A stretch of DNA of 64,000 nucleotides, from positions 372,001-436,000 of the forward strand of contig NZ_JRKI01000061.1 of the NCBI RefSeq assembly GCF_000935125.1. The letters are read 5' to 3'. This DNA is from Streptomyces natalensis ATCC 27448. GTDB taxonomy: Bacteria > Actinomycetota > Actinomycetes > Streptomycetales > Streptomycetaceae. How positions within the stretch are numbered: the stretch's first letter is position 1; every line of letters begins with the position of its first letter. The translations under genes and the position numbers were made by a program. This document shows positions 31,586 to 40,176 of this stretch, in pieces. Below the pieces are notes generated by a model. That model did not search any database. It was not told the DNA's origin and worked only from the letters and a program-made list of their open reading frames with translations.

Positions 31586-34584
31586 TCGCGTGCCTCCTCG
31601 ATGACGTGACTGTGTCCCGGGGCCCCCGCTCCGTCGGTGTCGTGATGTGGAAGGTGCTGCTCCGCCGTACGTTCCGCGAGTTCGGCCTCGACCTCGCGGC
31701 GGCCGTCCTGCGCCCCCTGCTGGAACCCGCCCAGCCGGCGCCGCAGCGCCTCGGCACCGGCCGCGCCGCTCTTGCGCGGGGCGGCGGACGCCTGCTGCTG
31801 GGCCACCACCTTGGGCGTGCGCTTGGGCAGGCCCAGGGCGGTACGGCGGGGTTCCGGGGTGTCGGTGGTGTCGTGGGCGGTGTCCCGCGCCGTGTCGTCG
31901 GTGGTGTCCTGCGTGGCTTCTTCGCTGGCCTGCGCGGTGGCCGGTTCGGTGGCCGCTGCGGCCGTGGGCCCGTCGGACGCTTCCGGCGCCGGCTCCTCGG
32001 CCGGGCCGGTGTGCGCGTCCGGGCCGATGGCGTACGGGTCCTGAGAGGCGGCCGGGGCCGCGGCGGGCTCCTGCGGCCGGGGGTGCGAGACGTCCGCCGG
32101 GCGGGTGTGCTCGGCGGCGGTGTCGCCCTCGGTCCCGTCGCCCGGGGTCTCGTCGTCGGCCGCGTCCCCGGCAGCGCCGGCTGTCTCGTCCGCCGCCGCT
32201 TCGACGACCCGCTCGGCGGCGGCCACCAGCGGGTCCGCCGCCTCGGGCGCGCCGTCCGGCTCCGGCTCCGCCGCCCCGTCCTGCGCCGTGCGCGCCGCCG
32301 GTTCGCTCCGCGCCACCCGAGTCGGCAGCGCATTGGAGTTCGCCTCGGCGACCGAGCCGGGCAGGCTCGGGGTGTGCGTCAGGTCCTGCGGCACGGTCGA
32401 GGGCGCGGCGCCGGCCGGTGCCGGGCGGGTCGGCAGGATCGACTTGGGCAGGACGACGACGGCCGTGATGCCGCCCTGCTTCTGGTCGCGCAGCGAGACC
32501 CGCACGCCGTGCCGGGCGGCCAGCCGCACCACGACGTACAGGCCGAGCCCTAGCGCCTCGTCGACGGTCTCGGAGGAGGAGGCCGCCTCGACGTCGGAGA
32601 GCCGCTCGTTGAGCTCCGTCAGCTTGTCGGCGGTCATCCCGATGCCCTCGTCCCGCACGGAGAGCATCACCTCGCCGCTCTCCAGCAGCCAGCCGGACAG
32701 CTCGACATGGGCGTCCGGCGGCGAGAACGCGGTGGCGTTCTCCAGGAGTTCGGCGACCAGGTGGCTCAGGTCGTCCGCGGCGAACCCGGCGACCTGGGAG
32801 TGCGGCGGCAGCGACTGGATGCGCACCCGCTCGTAGCGCTCGATCTCGCTGATGGCGGCGCGCAGCACGTCCAGCAGCGGTACCGGGCCGGGGTGGGTGT
32901 TGCCGTGCTGTTCGGCGCCCGCCAGCACGAGGAGGTTCTCGCTGTTGCGGCGCATCCGGGCGGCGAAGTGGTCCAGTTTGAAGAGGGTCTCCAGCCGGTC
33001 CGGGTCCTGCTCGCCCTCCTCCAGCGACTCGATGACGCCGAGCTGGCGCTCGACCAGGCCGAGGGTGCGCAGCGAGAGGCTGACGAACCGGCCGTGCACC
33101 CCCGAGCGCAGGACGACCAGCCGCTCGTGGAGTTCGGCGATCTCCGCCTTGAACTCCTTGGCCTGGTCCTGGAGCACCTCGCGCTCGGCGGCCAGCCGCT
33201 GCCGGCTGCCGATCAGCCGCTTGCGTTCGCCGGTCCACTCCTCGTTCTGCCGGGCCAGGTCGGAGACCTGGGCGTGCAGCGCGTTGACGGACCGTACGGC
33301 GGCGGCGAATTCGTCGTTGCGGCCCTTGTAGGAGATGGACTCCTCGTTGCCGGGGTCGGCGGCGATCCGCTTGGCGCCGAGCCGCAGCGCGGCCAGCGGC
33401 TGGGTCATGGTGCGCGCGGCCCAGACGCCGGCGCCCACGGCCAGCAGCAGGCACAGCCCCTCCAGCCCGATGCGGATCTCCAGCGCCGTCACGTCGTCGT
33501 CGCGCAGGGCGGCGAGCCGGGCGGTGTCGGCGGTGGCCATCGCGGATTCCACCCCGCGCATCAGGGAGATCCGGGCGGTGAGGGTGGCGGCCACCCGCCC
33601 GCGGTTCAGCCGCAGATCGACGGCGTCCAGGCGGGGCTGGTCGGTCAGGCGGGTCAGATAGCGCTCGGCGGTGGTGACGTCGCCGCCGGTCACGGTGCGG
33701 TCGTAGCGGTCGCGGGCGCCCTGGCCCGCGGACTGCTGGAAGTCGTCCAGCGCGCCCTGTTCGCGCAGATGCGCCACCTGGGCGGCGGCCGTCAGCCGGG
33801 GCTGCGGGCCGCCCGCCTGGAGGGCGGCGAGCAGCAGACCGCGGGTGCCGGCGGCCTGGTCGGCGGCGCGGCCGAGGAAGGGCAGCGCGCGGGTGTCGCC
33901 GTCGGCCGCCGCCGCGCGGGCGGGCAGCCCGCGCGCGATGTCGTCGCCGATCGCGCCGAGCGCCTGGATGACCTCGGTGTAGGAGGCGTGGGTCTCCTCG
34001 GGCGTCCCGGGGCCGGTCAGCGCCTGACGGCGGGTCCGGTCGAGGCCGCGCAGCAGTTTGTCGGCGGTGGCGAAGACGGCGGTGTCGCCGGAGGCGTCGT
34101 TGGCCTCCTGGCGCAGATCGCGGATCTGCTGGTCCACCCGGTCGCGCTGGGCGGCGGAGTCGGGGCTCTTGGCGGATGCGGGTGCGGCGTTGCCGAGCGC
34201 GCCGTTCACGGTCCCCTGCGGGACGCCGGTGCGCCGGGCGGCCGCCTGCCCGCCGCGGCCCGTCGCCACGTAGGCCGTCATCGCATCGCGCTCGTCGGCC
34301 AGGGAGTGCGCCAGGGTGATGGCGCGGGCGTTCAACTCGGCCAGGTCGACCAGTTGCTGGGAGGTCTGGGCGTTGTCGGCCGCGGTGGCGACGGCGGGGG
34401 CACCGGCCCCGAGGACGGCCGCGGCCACCACCGCCACGGCTCCGACCAGCCGGTTGCGGACCCGCGCGGGACGCCCGCCCGTGCCCTCCGATGTGCCCGA
34501 ACCCGGTCCCGAGACCGAATTCGCCGGTGTTCCCGGCTTCCCTGCGCCGCCCCGAAGCCGCTTCATCCGCACCGCTGCTCGCAT
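31582..34584 (-). CDS. Nitrate/nitrite-sensor-like histidine kinase (CvnA type)
   Basis: 1000 residues from ATG 34584. Features in order: a short cytoplasmic basic part, membrane helix near 45-62, an extracytoplasmic NIT-like helical sensor domain to about 330, a second helix (LEGLCLLLAVGAGVWAA) near 345-365, HAMP-like segment, helical dimerisation region (RTLGLVERQLGVIESLEE), and HATPase with VAELLENATAFSPP, VRDEGIGMT and LGLGLYVVVRLAARHGV. The last 250 residues are an acidic Ala/Pro/Thr-rich tail. In this class the region where a phospho-His would be expected is poorly conserved. First gene of the conservon. The start is uncertain; an ATG at 34566 is also plausible. Confidence 0.9.
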   Translation of the reverse strand: MRAAVRMKRLRGGAGKPGTPANSVSGPGSGTSEGTGGRPARVRNRLVGAVAVVAAAVLGAGAPAVATAADNAQTSQQLVDLAELNARAITLAHSLADERDAMTAYVATGRGGQAAARRTGVPQGTVNGALGNAAPASAKSPDSAAQRDRVDQQIRDLRQEANDASGDTAVFATADKLLRGLDRTRRQALTGPGTPEETHASYTEVIQALGAIGDDIARGLPARAAAADGDTRALPFLGRAADQAAGTRGLLLAALQAGGPQPRLTAAAQVAHLREQGALDDFQQSAGQGARDRYDRTVTGGDVTTAERYLTRLTDQPRLDAVDLRLNRGRVAATLTARISLMRGVESAMATADTARLAALRDDDVTALEIRIGLEGLCLLLAVGAGVWAARTMTQPLAALRLGAKRIAADPGNEESISYKGRNDEFAAAVRSVNALHAQVSDLARQNEEWTGERKRLIGSRQRLAAEREVLQDQAKEFKAEIAELHERLVVLRSGVHGRFVSLSLRTLGLVERQLGVIESLEEGEQDPDRLETLFKLDHFAARMRRNSENLLVLAGAEQHGNTHPGPVPLLDVLRAAISEIERYERVRIQSLPPHSQVAGFAADDLSHLVAELLENATAFSPPDAHVELSGWLLESGEVMLSVRDEGIGMTADKLTELNERLSDVEAASSSETVDEALGLGLYVVVRLAARHGVRVSLRDQKQGGITAVVVLPKSILPTRPAPAGAAPSTVPQDLTHTPSLPGSVAEANSNALPTRVARSEPAARTAQDGAAEPEPDGAPEAADPLVAAAERVVEAAADETAGAAGDAADDETPGDGTEGDTAAEHTRPADVSHPRPQEPAAAPAASQDPYAIGPDAHTGPAEEPAPEASDGPTAAAATEPATAQASEEATQDTTDDTARDTAHDTTDTPEPRRTALGLPKRTPKVVAQQQASAAPRKSGAAGAEALRRRLGGFQQGAQDGRREVEAELAERTAEQHLPHHDTDGAGAPGHSHVIEEARE

Positions 34585-35047
34585 TCTCGTCTCGCCTGCG
34601 CACGCCGTGTTGGCGGCGCCGACCCGGCTCGCCCTCCGCCCGCGGACGGGGCCTGCGCGAAATCCGCAGCAGCGCACACTTCCGCGAAGGGAAAACGGCC
34701 CGGCTCTGCGCGCCGCGACGAACGTCCTGGCCCCACCCGGTGATCCGGGCAACGACCATTCCACCGGCGCCGCGCAGTGGCGCGGGAACACATGCCCGGC
34801 CACCCGAAGGAGTGAACAACAATCGGAGTTTGGCCATCAACTTCCGTGCACCGGCAGTTGCGGTTGCAACGGGGGGCAACCCTGAGACAAGTTTGGAGAT
34901 GCGTGCCGCTCCTGGCAGGATGCGCGCCCGCATCCGGCCGGCCCCGGGTTCCCGCCGCCCCTGCGGCACCCGCCGCGTCCCGCCCCGGCGGCCCCGCCCA
35001 GGCCGGGCGGCCGGTCCGGAGGCGCCCCCTCCGGCAGACTTTCCCGT
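34585..35047. other. Divergent promoter region of conservon and PP2C-like gene
   Basis: 463 bases without a supported gene. It should carry the conservon promoter on one side and that of the PP2C-like gene on the other. GGTTGC/GCAACC arms with an eight-base loop form a small palindrome at 34862-34881, overlapping a TTGCGGTTGCAACG cluster. Long open frames cross the region on both strands but extend the kinase or encode Arg/Pro-rich junk. Confidence 0.45.
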
Positions 35048-35893
35048 ATGCGCATCGAACTCGCCACGGAGCCCGGCGATCCCCAACGCCCAAACGAGGA
35101 CTACGCATCCGTCGCGCTGCCCGCCTCCGGTCAGGGCGGCGTTCTGGTCCTCCTGGACGGCGTGACGCCGCCGGAGGGCGACTACGGCTGCGTCCACTCC
35201 GTGCCGTGGTTCACCGCCCGGCTCGGCGGCGCAATGCTCGAACTGTCGGGTTCACACCGGGATATGACGCTCGCTGAGGCTCTGGCGGAGGCCATCTCCC
35301 GGACGGCCGAAGCCCATCGCTCGTCGTGTGACCTTTCTCACGTCCGCACTCCGCAGGCAACTGTCGTCGCCGCGCGCTGGTCCGGGGACGCCGTCGAGTA
35401 TCTGGTGCTGTCCGATTCCGTCCTCCTTCTGGAGCAGCCGGACGGATCCGTACAACCGGTGCTCGACTCCCGTCTGGACACATTGCCGACCCACGTCCGC
35501 GCCCGGCGCGAGGCCGTCCGCGCGCTGCCCCGCGGCTCGGCCGAACGGTCCGCCGCGGGGCGCGAGTACGCCCGGCTGGTCGAATCGCTGCGCAACGCCG
35601 AGGACGGCTTCTTCACCGCCGCCGCGGACCCTTCGGTGGCCGCCCGCGCCGTCACGGGCACCACACCCCGCTCCCGGGTCCGCTCCCTGACGGCCCTGAG
35701 CGACGGCGCGGCCCGGTGGGTCGAGGTCTTCCACGAGGGCGACTGGTCGCGCTGTGCGGCCCTCGTCGCCGAGCAGGGGCCCCAGGCCCTGATCGACCGG
35801 GTGCGGGCGGCCGAGGCGGCGGACCCGGAGTGCCGGACGCATCCGCGGGGCAAGGCACGCGACGACGCCGCGGTGATTTTTGTGGCCCCGTGA
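35048..35893 (+). CDS. PP2C-like serine/threonine phosphatase domain protein
   Basis: 281 residues. The PP2C metal-binding skeleton is visible: QRPNEDYASVALP near residue 13 (Asn-Glu-Asp), VLLDGVTPPEGDYG near 35, YLVLSDSVLLL near 118, and the closing DDAAVIFVAP at the end with paired Asp. Spacing is compact and the central region is atypical, so activity is plausible but unproven. ATG at 35048 has no strong ribosome site. It is divergent from the conservon operon, which makes it a candidate for acting on that signalling complex, though no evidence beyond proximity exists. Confidence 0.75.
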   Translation: MRIELATEPGDPQRPNEDYASVALPASGQGGVLVLLDGVTPPEGDYGCVHSVPWFTARLGGAMLELSGSHRDMTLAEALAEAISRTAEAHRSSCDLSHVRTPQATVVAARWSGDAVEYLVLSDSVLLLEQPDGSVQPVLDSRLDTLPTHVRARREAVRALPRGSAERSAAGREYARLVESLRNAEDGFFTAAADPSVAARAVTGTTPRSRVRSLTALSDGAARWVEVFHEGDWSRCAALVAEQGPQALIDRVRAAEAADPECRTHPRGKARDDAAVIFVAP

Positions 35894-35933
35894 CAAAAGC
35901 GCCCGGGGCCGGCGGGACGGTCTCGGGCCGGCC

Positions 35934-36416
35934 CTACGCCTCGTCGCCCTCGTTCAGGCGGTGCAGGAGGCGGGCGAGTTCGGCGACCTCGGCGCGGTCC
36001 CAGGAGGCGAGGCGGCGGGCGTAGCGGGCGCGGCGGGCGTCGCGGACGCGGGAGAAGCGGGTGCGGCCCTCGTCGGTGATGCGGACGAGGACGGCGCGGC
36101 CGTCGGCGGGGTCGGGTTCACGGGCGACCAGGCCGAGTTTCTCCAGGGTGTGCAGCTGGCGGCTCATGGTCGCCTTGCCGACGCCGAAGAAGCCGGCGAG
36201 TTCGGTGGCGCGCTGGGCGCCGGCGTCCGCCAGCCGGAGGAGCAGTCCGTACGCGGCCGACTCCAGATCGGGGTGGACCTCGCGCGCCAGCTCCCCGGAC
36301 GAGGCGCGGGCGCGACGGAGAAAGACCGTCAACTCGCGTTCCAGGGAGAGAAATGCGTGGTCCGCACCCGGTTGTCCGCCGTCCGCCGCCATTCCGTCGG
36401 CTCCGGTGTTGTGCAC
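35934..36416 (-). CDS. MarR-family transcriptional regulator
   Basis: 160 residues from GTG 36416. The winged helix is ATELAGFFGVGKATMSRQLHTLEKLGLVAREPDPADGRAVLVRIT (cut: helix-turn-helix about residues 70-95, wing about 100-115). A start at ATG 36392 is also possible; the longer frame to 36593 is unlikely. It ends 40 bases from the PP2C-like gene (convergent) and is divergent from the GH25 lysozyme gene, whose promoter it may control together with its own. No ligand is evident. Confidence 0.88.
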   Translation of the reverse strand: MHNTGADGMAADGGQPGADHAFLSLERELTVFLRRARASSGELAREVHPDLESAAYGLLLRLADAGAQRATELAGFFGVGKATMSRQLHTLEKLGLVAREPDPADGRAVLVRITDEGRTRFSRVRDARRARYARRLASWDRAEVAELARLLHRLNEGDEA

Positions 36417-36502
36417 GTCAGCGCCCTTTCCCGCTTTCCCCGGCCTGAAAGAATTCCGTTGCGTGCGGCCGAAACCGCAGCTGAGCCAGTATTTCGCAGG
36501 GA

Positions 36503-36547
36503 TAGACCAACGGCAGCCCCGCCTCCCTCTTTTGTCCCGTTGGTCTA
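36503..36547. promoter_or_regulatory. Perfect 11-bp inverted repeat in front of the lysozyme gene
   Basis: TAGACCAACGG at 36503-36513 and CCGTTGGTCTA at 36537-36547 are perfect inverted copies with centres 34 bases apart, about three helical turns. The halves TAGACCA and TGGTCTA are the two halves of the DasR-type GntR operator (TGGTCTAGACCA), here separated and facing away from each other. It lies between the MarR gene and the GH25 gene. Confidence 0.45.
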
Positions 36548-36671
36548 CGCGCGTACCGTCCTTGTGACAGGGCCGCACCACGTGGGTACACAAGTAGTCA
36601 GGCCCCCCTCAGACCCCGGGCCTCCCCCCTCAGTCACTCACCGAGATCCTTCGAGATCTACGGAGGCACGT

Positions 36672-37541
36672 ATGCCCGTGCTCAGATCCGGCTCCCCCCA
36701 CTCCCCCTCCTCCCCCCTCTCGCGCTGCCTGGCGGCCGCGGCCGCAGTGCTTCTCGCGGCCGTCTCGCTGCTGGTGGGACTGCCCGGCGCCGCCGGTGCC
36801 GCGGCCCCCCGGTACGCGCCGGAACCGACCCACCCCGGCCAGGACTGGGCCGGTTCCCAGATCGCCCGGCACGAGGGCCATGCGGCCGGTATCGCGCCAC
36901 CGGCCTCGCTCGCGTCGTCCGTCGAGGGTGTGGACGTCAGCAGCCACAACGGCAACGTCGCCTGGTCGACGCTCTGGAACGGCGGCGCGCGGTTCGCCTA
37001 CGTCAAGGCGACCGAGTCCACCAGCTACACCAACCCGTCCTTCGCTCAGCAGTACAACGGGTCCTACAGCGCCGGCCTGATCCGTGGGGCGTATCACTTC
37101 GCGACGCCCGACACCTCCAGCGGCGCGGCCCAGGCGCTCTACTTCGCCTCGCACGGCGGCGGCTGGTCCAAGGACGGCAAGACGCTGCCCGGGGCGCTCG
37201 ACATGGAGTACAACCCCTACGGCTCGACCTGTTACGGGCTGAGCGCGGCCGGGCTGGTCAACTGGATGAAGGACTGGTTCGCCACCTACAAGGCGCGCAC
37301 CGGCCGCGATGCCGTCCTCTACACCTCCACCGCCTGGTGGAAGCAGTGCACGGGCAATTCGTCCGCGTTCGGCGCCGTCCACCCGCTGTGGCTTCCGCGC
37401 TACGGCTCCTCGGTCGGCGAACTGCCCAACGGCTGGGGCTTCCACACCTTCTGGCAGTACACCTCCAGCGGTGCCACGGTCGGGGACCACAACCGCTTCA
37501 ACGGCTCGCTGGACCGGCTCAAGGCCCTCGCCAACGGCTGA
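36672..37541 (+). CDS. Secreted glycoside hydrolase family 25 lysozyme (muramidase)
   Basis: 289 residues from ATG 36672 with GGAGG six bases upstream. Signal peptide at about 1-45 (SRCLAAAAAVLLAAVSLLVG then GAAGAAAP). The GH25 beta-alpha barrel follows: EGVDVSSHNGNVAW with the catalytic-region Asp, FAYVKATES, LIRGAYHFA, ALDMEY with Asp/Glu, and the closing FWQYTSS. Members cut the beta-1,4 link between N-acetylmuramic acid and N-acetylglucosamine, like Streptomyces cellosyl. No separate wall-binding domain is visible. Divergent from a MarR regulator and ended by two strong hairpins. Confidence 0.94.
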   Translation: MPVLRSGSPHSPSSPLSRCLAAAAAVLLAAVSLLVGLPGAAGAAAPRYAPEPTHPGQDWAGSQIARHEGHAAGIAPPASLASSVEGVDVSSHNGNVAWSTLWNGGARFAYVKATESTSYTNPSFAQQYNGSYSAGLIRGAYHFATPDTSSGAAQALYFASHGGGWSKDGKTLPGALDMEYNPYGSTCYGLSAAGLVNWMKDWFATYKARTGRDAVLYTSTAWWKQCTGNSSAFGAVHPLWLPRYGSSVGELPNGWGFHTFWQYTSSGATVGDHNRFNGSLDRLKALANG

Positions 37542-37555
37542 GCGGGCCGGCTCGG

Positions 37556-37578
37556 GCGGCCCGGCACCGCCGGGCCGC
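37556..37578. terminator. First of two terminators between lysozyme gene and lon
   Basis: Perfect 10-bp hairpin GCGGCCCGGC / GCCGGGCCGC with the three-base loop ACC, 15 bases past the lysozyme stop. Confidence 0.7.
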
Positions 37579-37589
37579 TCCCCTGGCGG

Positions 37590-37621
37590 CCGGCCCGTCC
37601 CCGGTGGGAGGGACGGGCCGG
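37590..37621. terminator. Second terminator between lysozyme gene and lon
   Basis: Perfect 12-bp hairpin CCGGCCCGTCCC / GGGACGGGCCGG with an eight-base loop, 23 bases past the lon stop on the opposite strand. Together with the preceding hairpin it isolates two convergent genes. Confidence 0.75.
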
Positions 37622-37643
37622 TCACCGCCGTCCGCGGCCGGTC

Positions 37644-40052
37644 TCACACCGCCAGCGGCATCTCGGGCGTGGCCCCGTCGGACGCCGGGGTCAGCGCCAG
37701 TTCCAGCACCTGGCGGACGTCCGCCACCGGGTGGACGGTGAGGTCCTGGAGGATCTCGTCGGGCACGTCGTCCAGGTCGGGCTCGTTGCGCTGGGGGATG
37801 ACCACCGTGGTGATCCCCGCCCGGTGCGCGGCGAGCAGCTTCTGCTTGACGCCGCCGATGGGCAGCACCCGGCCGGTGAGGGAGACCTCGCCGGTCATCG
37901 CCACGTCCGGGCGGACCTGACGGCCCGAGAGCAGGGAGGCCAGCGCGGTGGTCATGGTGATGCCCGCGCTCGGACCGTCCTTGGGCACCGCGCCCGCCGG
38001 TACGTGCAGATGGACCCCGCGCTCCTTCAGATCGCCGACCGGCAGCTCCAGCTCCGCGCCGTGCGAACGCAGGAAGGACAGGGCGATGTGTGCGGACTCC
38101 TTCATGACGTCACCGAGCTGTCCGGTCAGCTGGAGGCCCGAGGCCCCCGTCTCCGGGTCGGCCAGCGACGCCTCGACGTACAGGACGTCGCCGCCCGCTC
38201 CGGTGACGGCCAGGCCGGTGACCACACCGGGCACCGCCGTCCGCCGCCCGGCCGGGTCCTGCGCCGACTCCGGGGTGTGGTGCGGGCGTCCGATCAGGGG
38301 GCGCAGCTGCTCGGCCCCGACGGTGAACGGCAGCTCCTGCTCGCCCAGTTCGTGCCGGGCCGCCACCTTGCGCAGCAGCCGGGCGAGGGCCCGTTCCAGA
38401 TTCCGTACGCCCGCCTCGCGGGTGTACTCGCCCGCCAGTTTGCGCAGCGCACCGTCCTGAAGGGTCACCTCGCCGCGCTCCAGGCCCGCCCGCTCCAGCT
38501 GGCGCGGCAGCAGATGGTCGCGGGCGATGGTGACCTTCTCGTCCTCGGTGTAGCCGTCGAGGCGGACCAGCTCCATCCGGTCGAGCAGCGGCTCGGGGAT
38601 GGCTTCGAGGACGTTGGCGGTGGCCAGGAAGACCACGTCGCTGAGGTCGAGTTCGACCTCCAGGTAGTGGTCGCGGAAGGTGTGGTTCTGCGCCGGGTCC
38701 AGGACCTCCAGCAAGGCGGCGGCCGGGTCGCCCCGGAAGTCGGAGCCGACCTTGTCGATCTCGTCCAGGAGGACGACCGGGTTCATCGAGCCGGCTTCCT
38801 TGAGGGCGCGGACGATACGGCCGGGCAGTGCGCCGACGTACGTCCGCCGGTGGCCGCGGATCTCCGCCTCGTCCCGTACGCCGCCGAGCGCGACCCGGAC
38901 GAAGGTGCGGCCCATGGCGCGGGCGACGGACTCCCCCAGCGAGGTCTTGCCGACGCCGGGCGGCCCGACGAGCGCGAGCACCGCCCCTCCCCGGCGGCCC
39001 CCGACCAGCCCCAGCCCACGCTCCGAGCGGCGCTTGCGCACCGCCAGATACTCGGTGATGCGCTCCTTGACGTCCTCCAGCCCGGCGTGGTCCGCGTCCA
39101 GGACCTCCTTGGCGCCGGCGATGTCGTAGGCGTCCTCGGTGCGTTCGTTCCAGGGCAGTTCGAGGACGGTGTCCAGCCAGGTGCGGATCCAGGAGCCCTC
39201 GGGGCTCTGGTCGCTGGCACGTTCCAGCTTGTCGACCTCCTTGAGGGCGGCCGTGCGGACGTCCTCGGGCAGGTCGGCGGCCTCGACGCGGGCGCGGTAG
39301 TCGTCGCCCTCGTCCCCGGGCTCGCCGTTCAGCTCGGCGAGCTCCTTGCGCACCGCCTCCAGCTGCCGCCGCAGCAGGAATTCCCGCTGCTGTTTGTCGA
39401 CGCCCTCCTGGACGTCCTTGGCGATGGACTCGGCGACGTCCTGCTCGGCCAGATGGGCGCGCAGGGCCTCGGTCGCGGTCCGCAGGCGGGCGACCGGGTC
39501 GGCGGTCTCCAGCAGGCCGACCTTCTGCTGGAGGGTCAGGAACGGCAGATAGCCGGCGTTGTCGGCGAGGGTGGAGAGGTCGTCGATGCTCTGGACGCGG
39601 TCGACGACCTGCCATGCCCCGCGCTTCTTCAGCCAGTTGGTGGCCAGGGCCTTGTACTCGGTGACGAGGTCGGTGACGGCGCCCGGCAGCGGGGAGGGCA
39701 CGTCCTCGGCGACGGTGGTCCCCTCCACCCACAGTGCGGCGCCGGGGCCGGTGGTGCCGGAACCGATGCGCACCCGGCCCAGACCCCGGATCAGCGCGCC
39801 CGGGTCGCCGTCGGACAGCCGTCCGACCTGCTCGATCCGGCCGAGCGTGCCGATGGCCGTGTACGTCCCGTCAACCCGGGGCACCAGCAGCACCTTGGGC
39901 TTGGCGCCCGAGCCCGCGGCGGCCTGCGCGGCCTCCACGGCCGCCCGCACCTCCGCGTCGGACAGGTCCAAGGGCACCACCATGCCGGGCAGGACGACCT
40001 CGTCATCGAGGGGCAGCACGGGCAGAGTGAGCGATGTGGGCGTCGATGCCAT
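37644..40052 (-). CDS. lon: ATP-dependent protease Lon
   Basis: Serine/lysine AAA+ protease of the cytosol that degrades misfolded and regulatory proteins. The 802-residue protein has the N-terminal LAN domain (LPVLPLDDEVVLPGMVVPL), coiled coil, AAA+ module with Walker A GPPGVGKTSLGE near residue 370 and Walker B-like PVVLLDEIDKVG near 436, sensor ANVLEAIPEPLLDRMELV, and the S16 domain with catalytic Ser in KDGPSAGITMT and Lys in IGGVKQKLLAAHRAG. I start it at ATG 40052 with GGGGAG five bases upstream. A HAIR-type inverted repeat in front indicates HspR control. Confidence 0.96.
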   Translation of the reverse strand: MASTPTSLTLPVLPLDDEVVLPGMVVPLDLSDAEVRAAVEAAQAAAGSGAKPKVLLVPRVDGTYTAIGTLGRIEQVGRLSDGDPGALIRGLGRVRIGSGTTGPGAALWVEGTTVAEDVPSPLPGAVTDLVTEYKALATNWLKKRGAWQVVDRVQSIDDLSTLADNAGYLPFLTLQQKVGLLETADPVARLRTATEALRAHLAEQDVAESIAKDVQEGVDKQQREFLLRRQLEAVRKELAELNGEPGDEGDDYRARVEAADLPEDVRTAALKEVDKLERASDQSPEGSWIRTWLDTVLELPWNERTEDAYDIAGAKEVLDADHAGLEDVKERITEYLAVRKRRSERGLGLVGGRRGGAVLALVGPPGVGKTSLGESVARAMGRTFVRVALGGVRDEAEIRGHRRTYVGALPGRIVRALKEAGSMNPVVLLDEIDKVGSDFRGDPAAALLEVLDPAQNHTFRDHYLEVELDLSDVVFLATANVLEAIPEPLLDRMELVRLDGYTEDEKVTIARDHLLPRQLERAGLERGEVTLQDGALRKLAGEYTREAGVRNLERALARLLRKVAARHELGEQELPFTVGAEQLRPLIGRPHHTPESAQDPAGRRTAVPGVVTGLAVTGAGGDVLYVEASLADPETGASGLQLTGQLGDVMKESAHIALSFLRSHGAELELPVGDLKERGVHLHVPAGAVPKDGPSAGITMTTALASLLSGRQVRPDVAMTGEVSLTGRVLPIGGVKQKLLAAHRAGITTVVIPQRNEPDLDDVPDEILQDLTVHPVADVRQVLELALTPASDGATPEMPLAV

Positions 40053-40073
40053 GATCTCCCCTTCGGCAAGCAA

Positions 40074-40094
40074 GTTGAGCTGTACTCACTCAAT
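40074..40094 (-). promoter_or_regulatory. HAIR-like HspR operator of lon
   Basis: GTTGAGC-TGTACTC-ACTCAAT fits the HAIR consensus CTTGAGT-N7-ACTCAAG with exact 7-7-7 spacing and 11 of 14 matching positions, 22 bases upstream of the lon start. HspR control of lon is known in streptomycetes. Confidence 0.7.
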
Positions 40095-40176
40095 GCGGAG
40101 GGGCGGGGAGATGTTCCCCGGAGTGTGTTCGCTGTCAGCGATCGGGGACGGTGCCCGGGGCCGGCGCCCGGGGCCG

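Noticed and set aside
31076..35197. 1373-codon minus frame over the conservon kinase
   Set aside because: Only its 3' end is real (the roadblock gene). The rest is an out-of-frame translation of the kinase gene, Arg/Ala/Gly-rich.
40074..40094. LexA or DasR site in front of lon
   Set aside because: The TTGAG/CTCAA arms with seven-base spacer match HAIR much better than the GAAC-type LexA or TGGTCTAGACCA DasR pattern.
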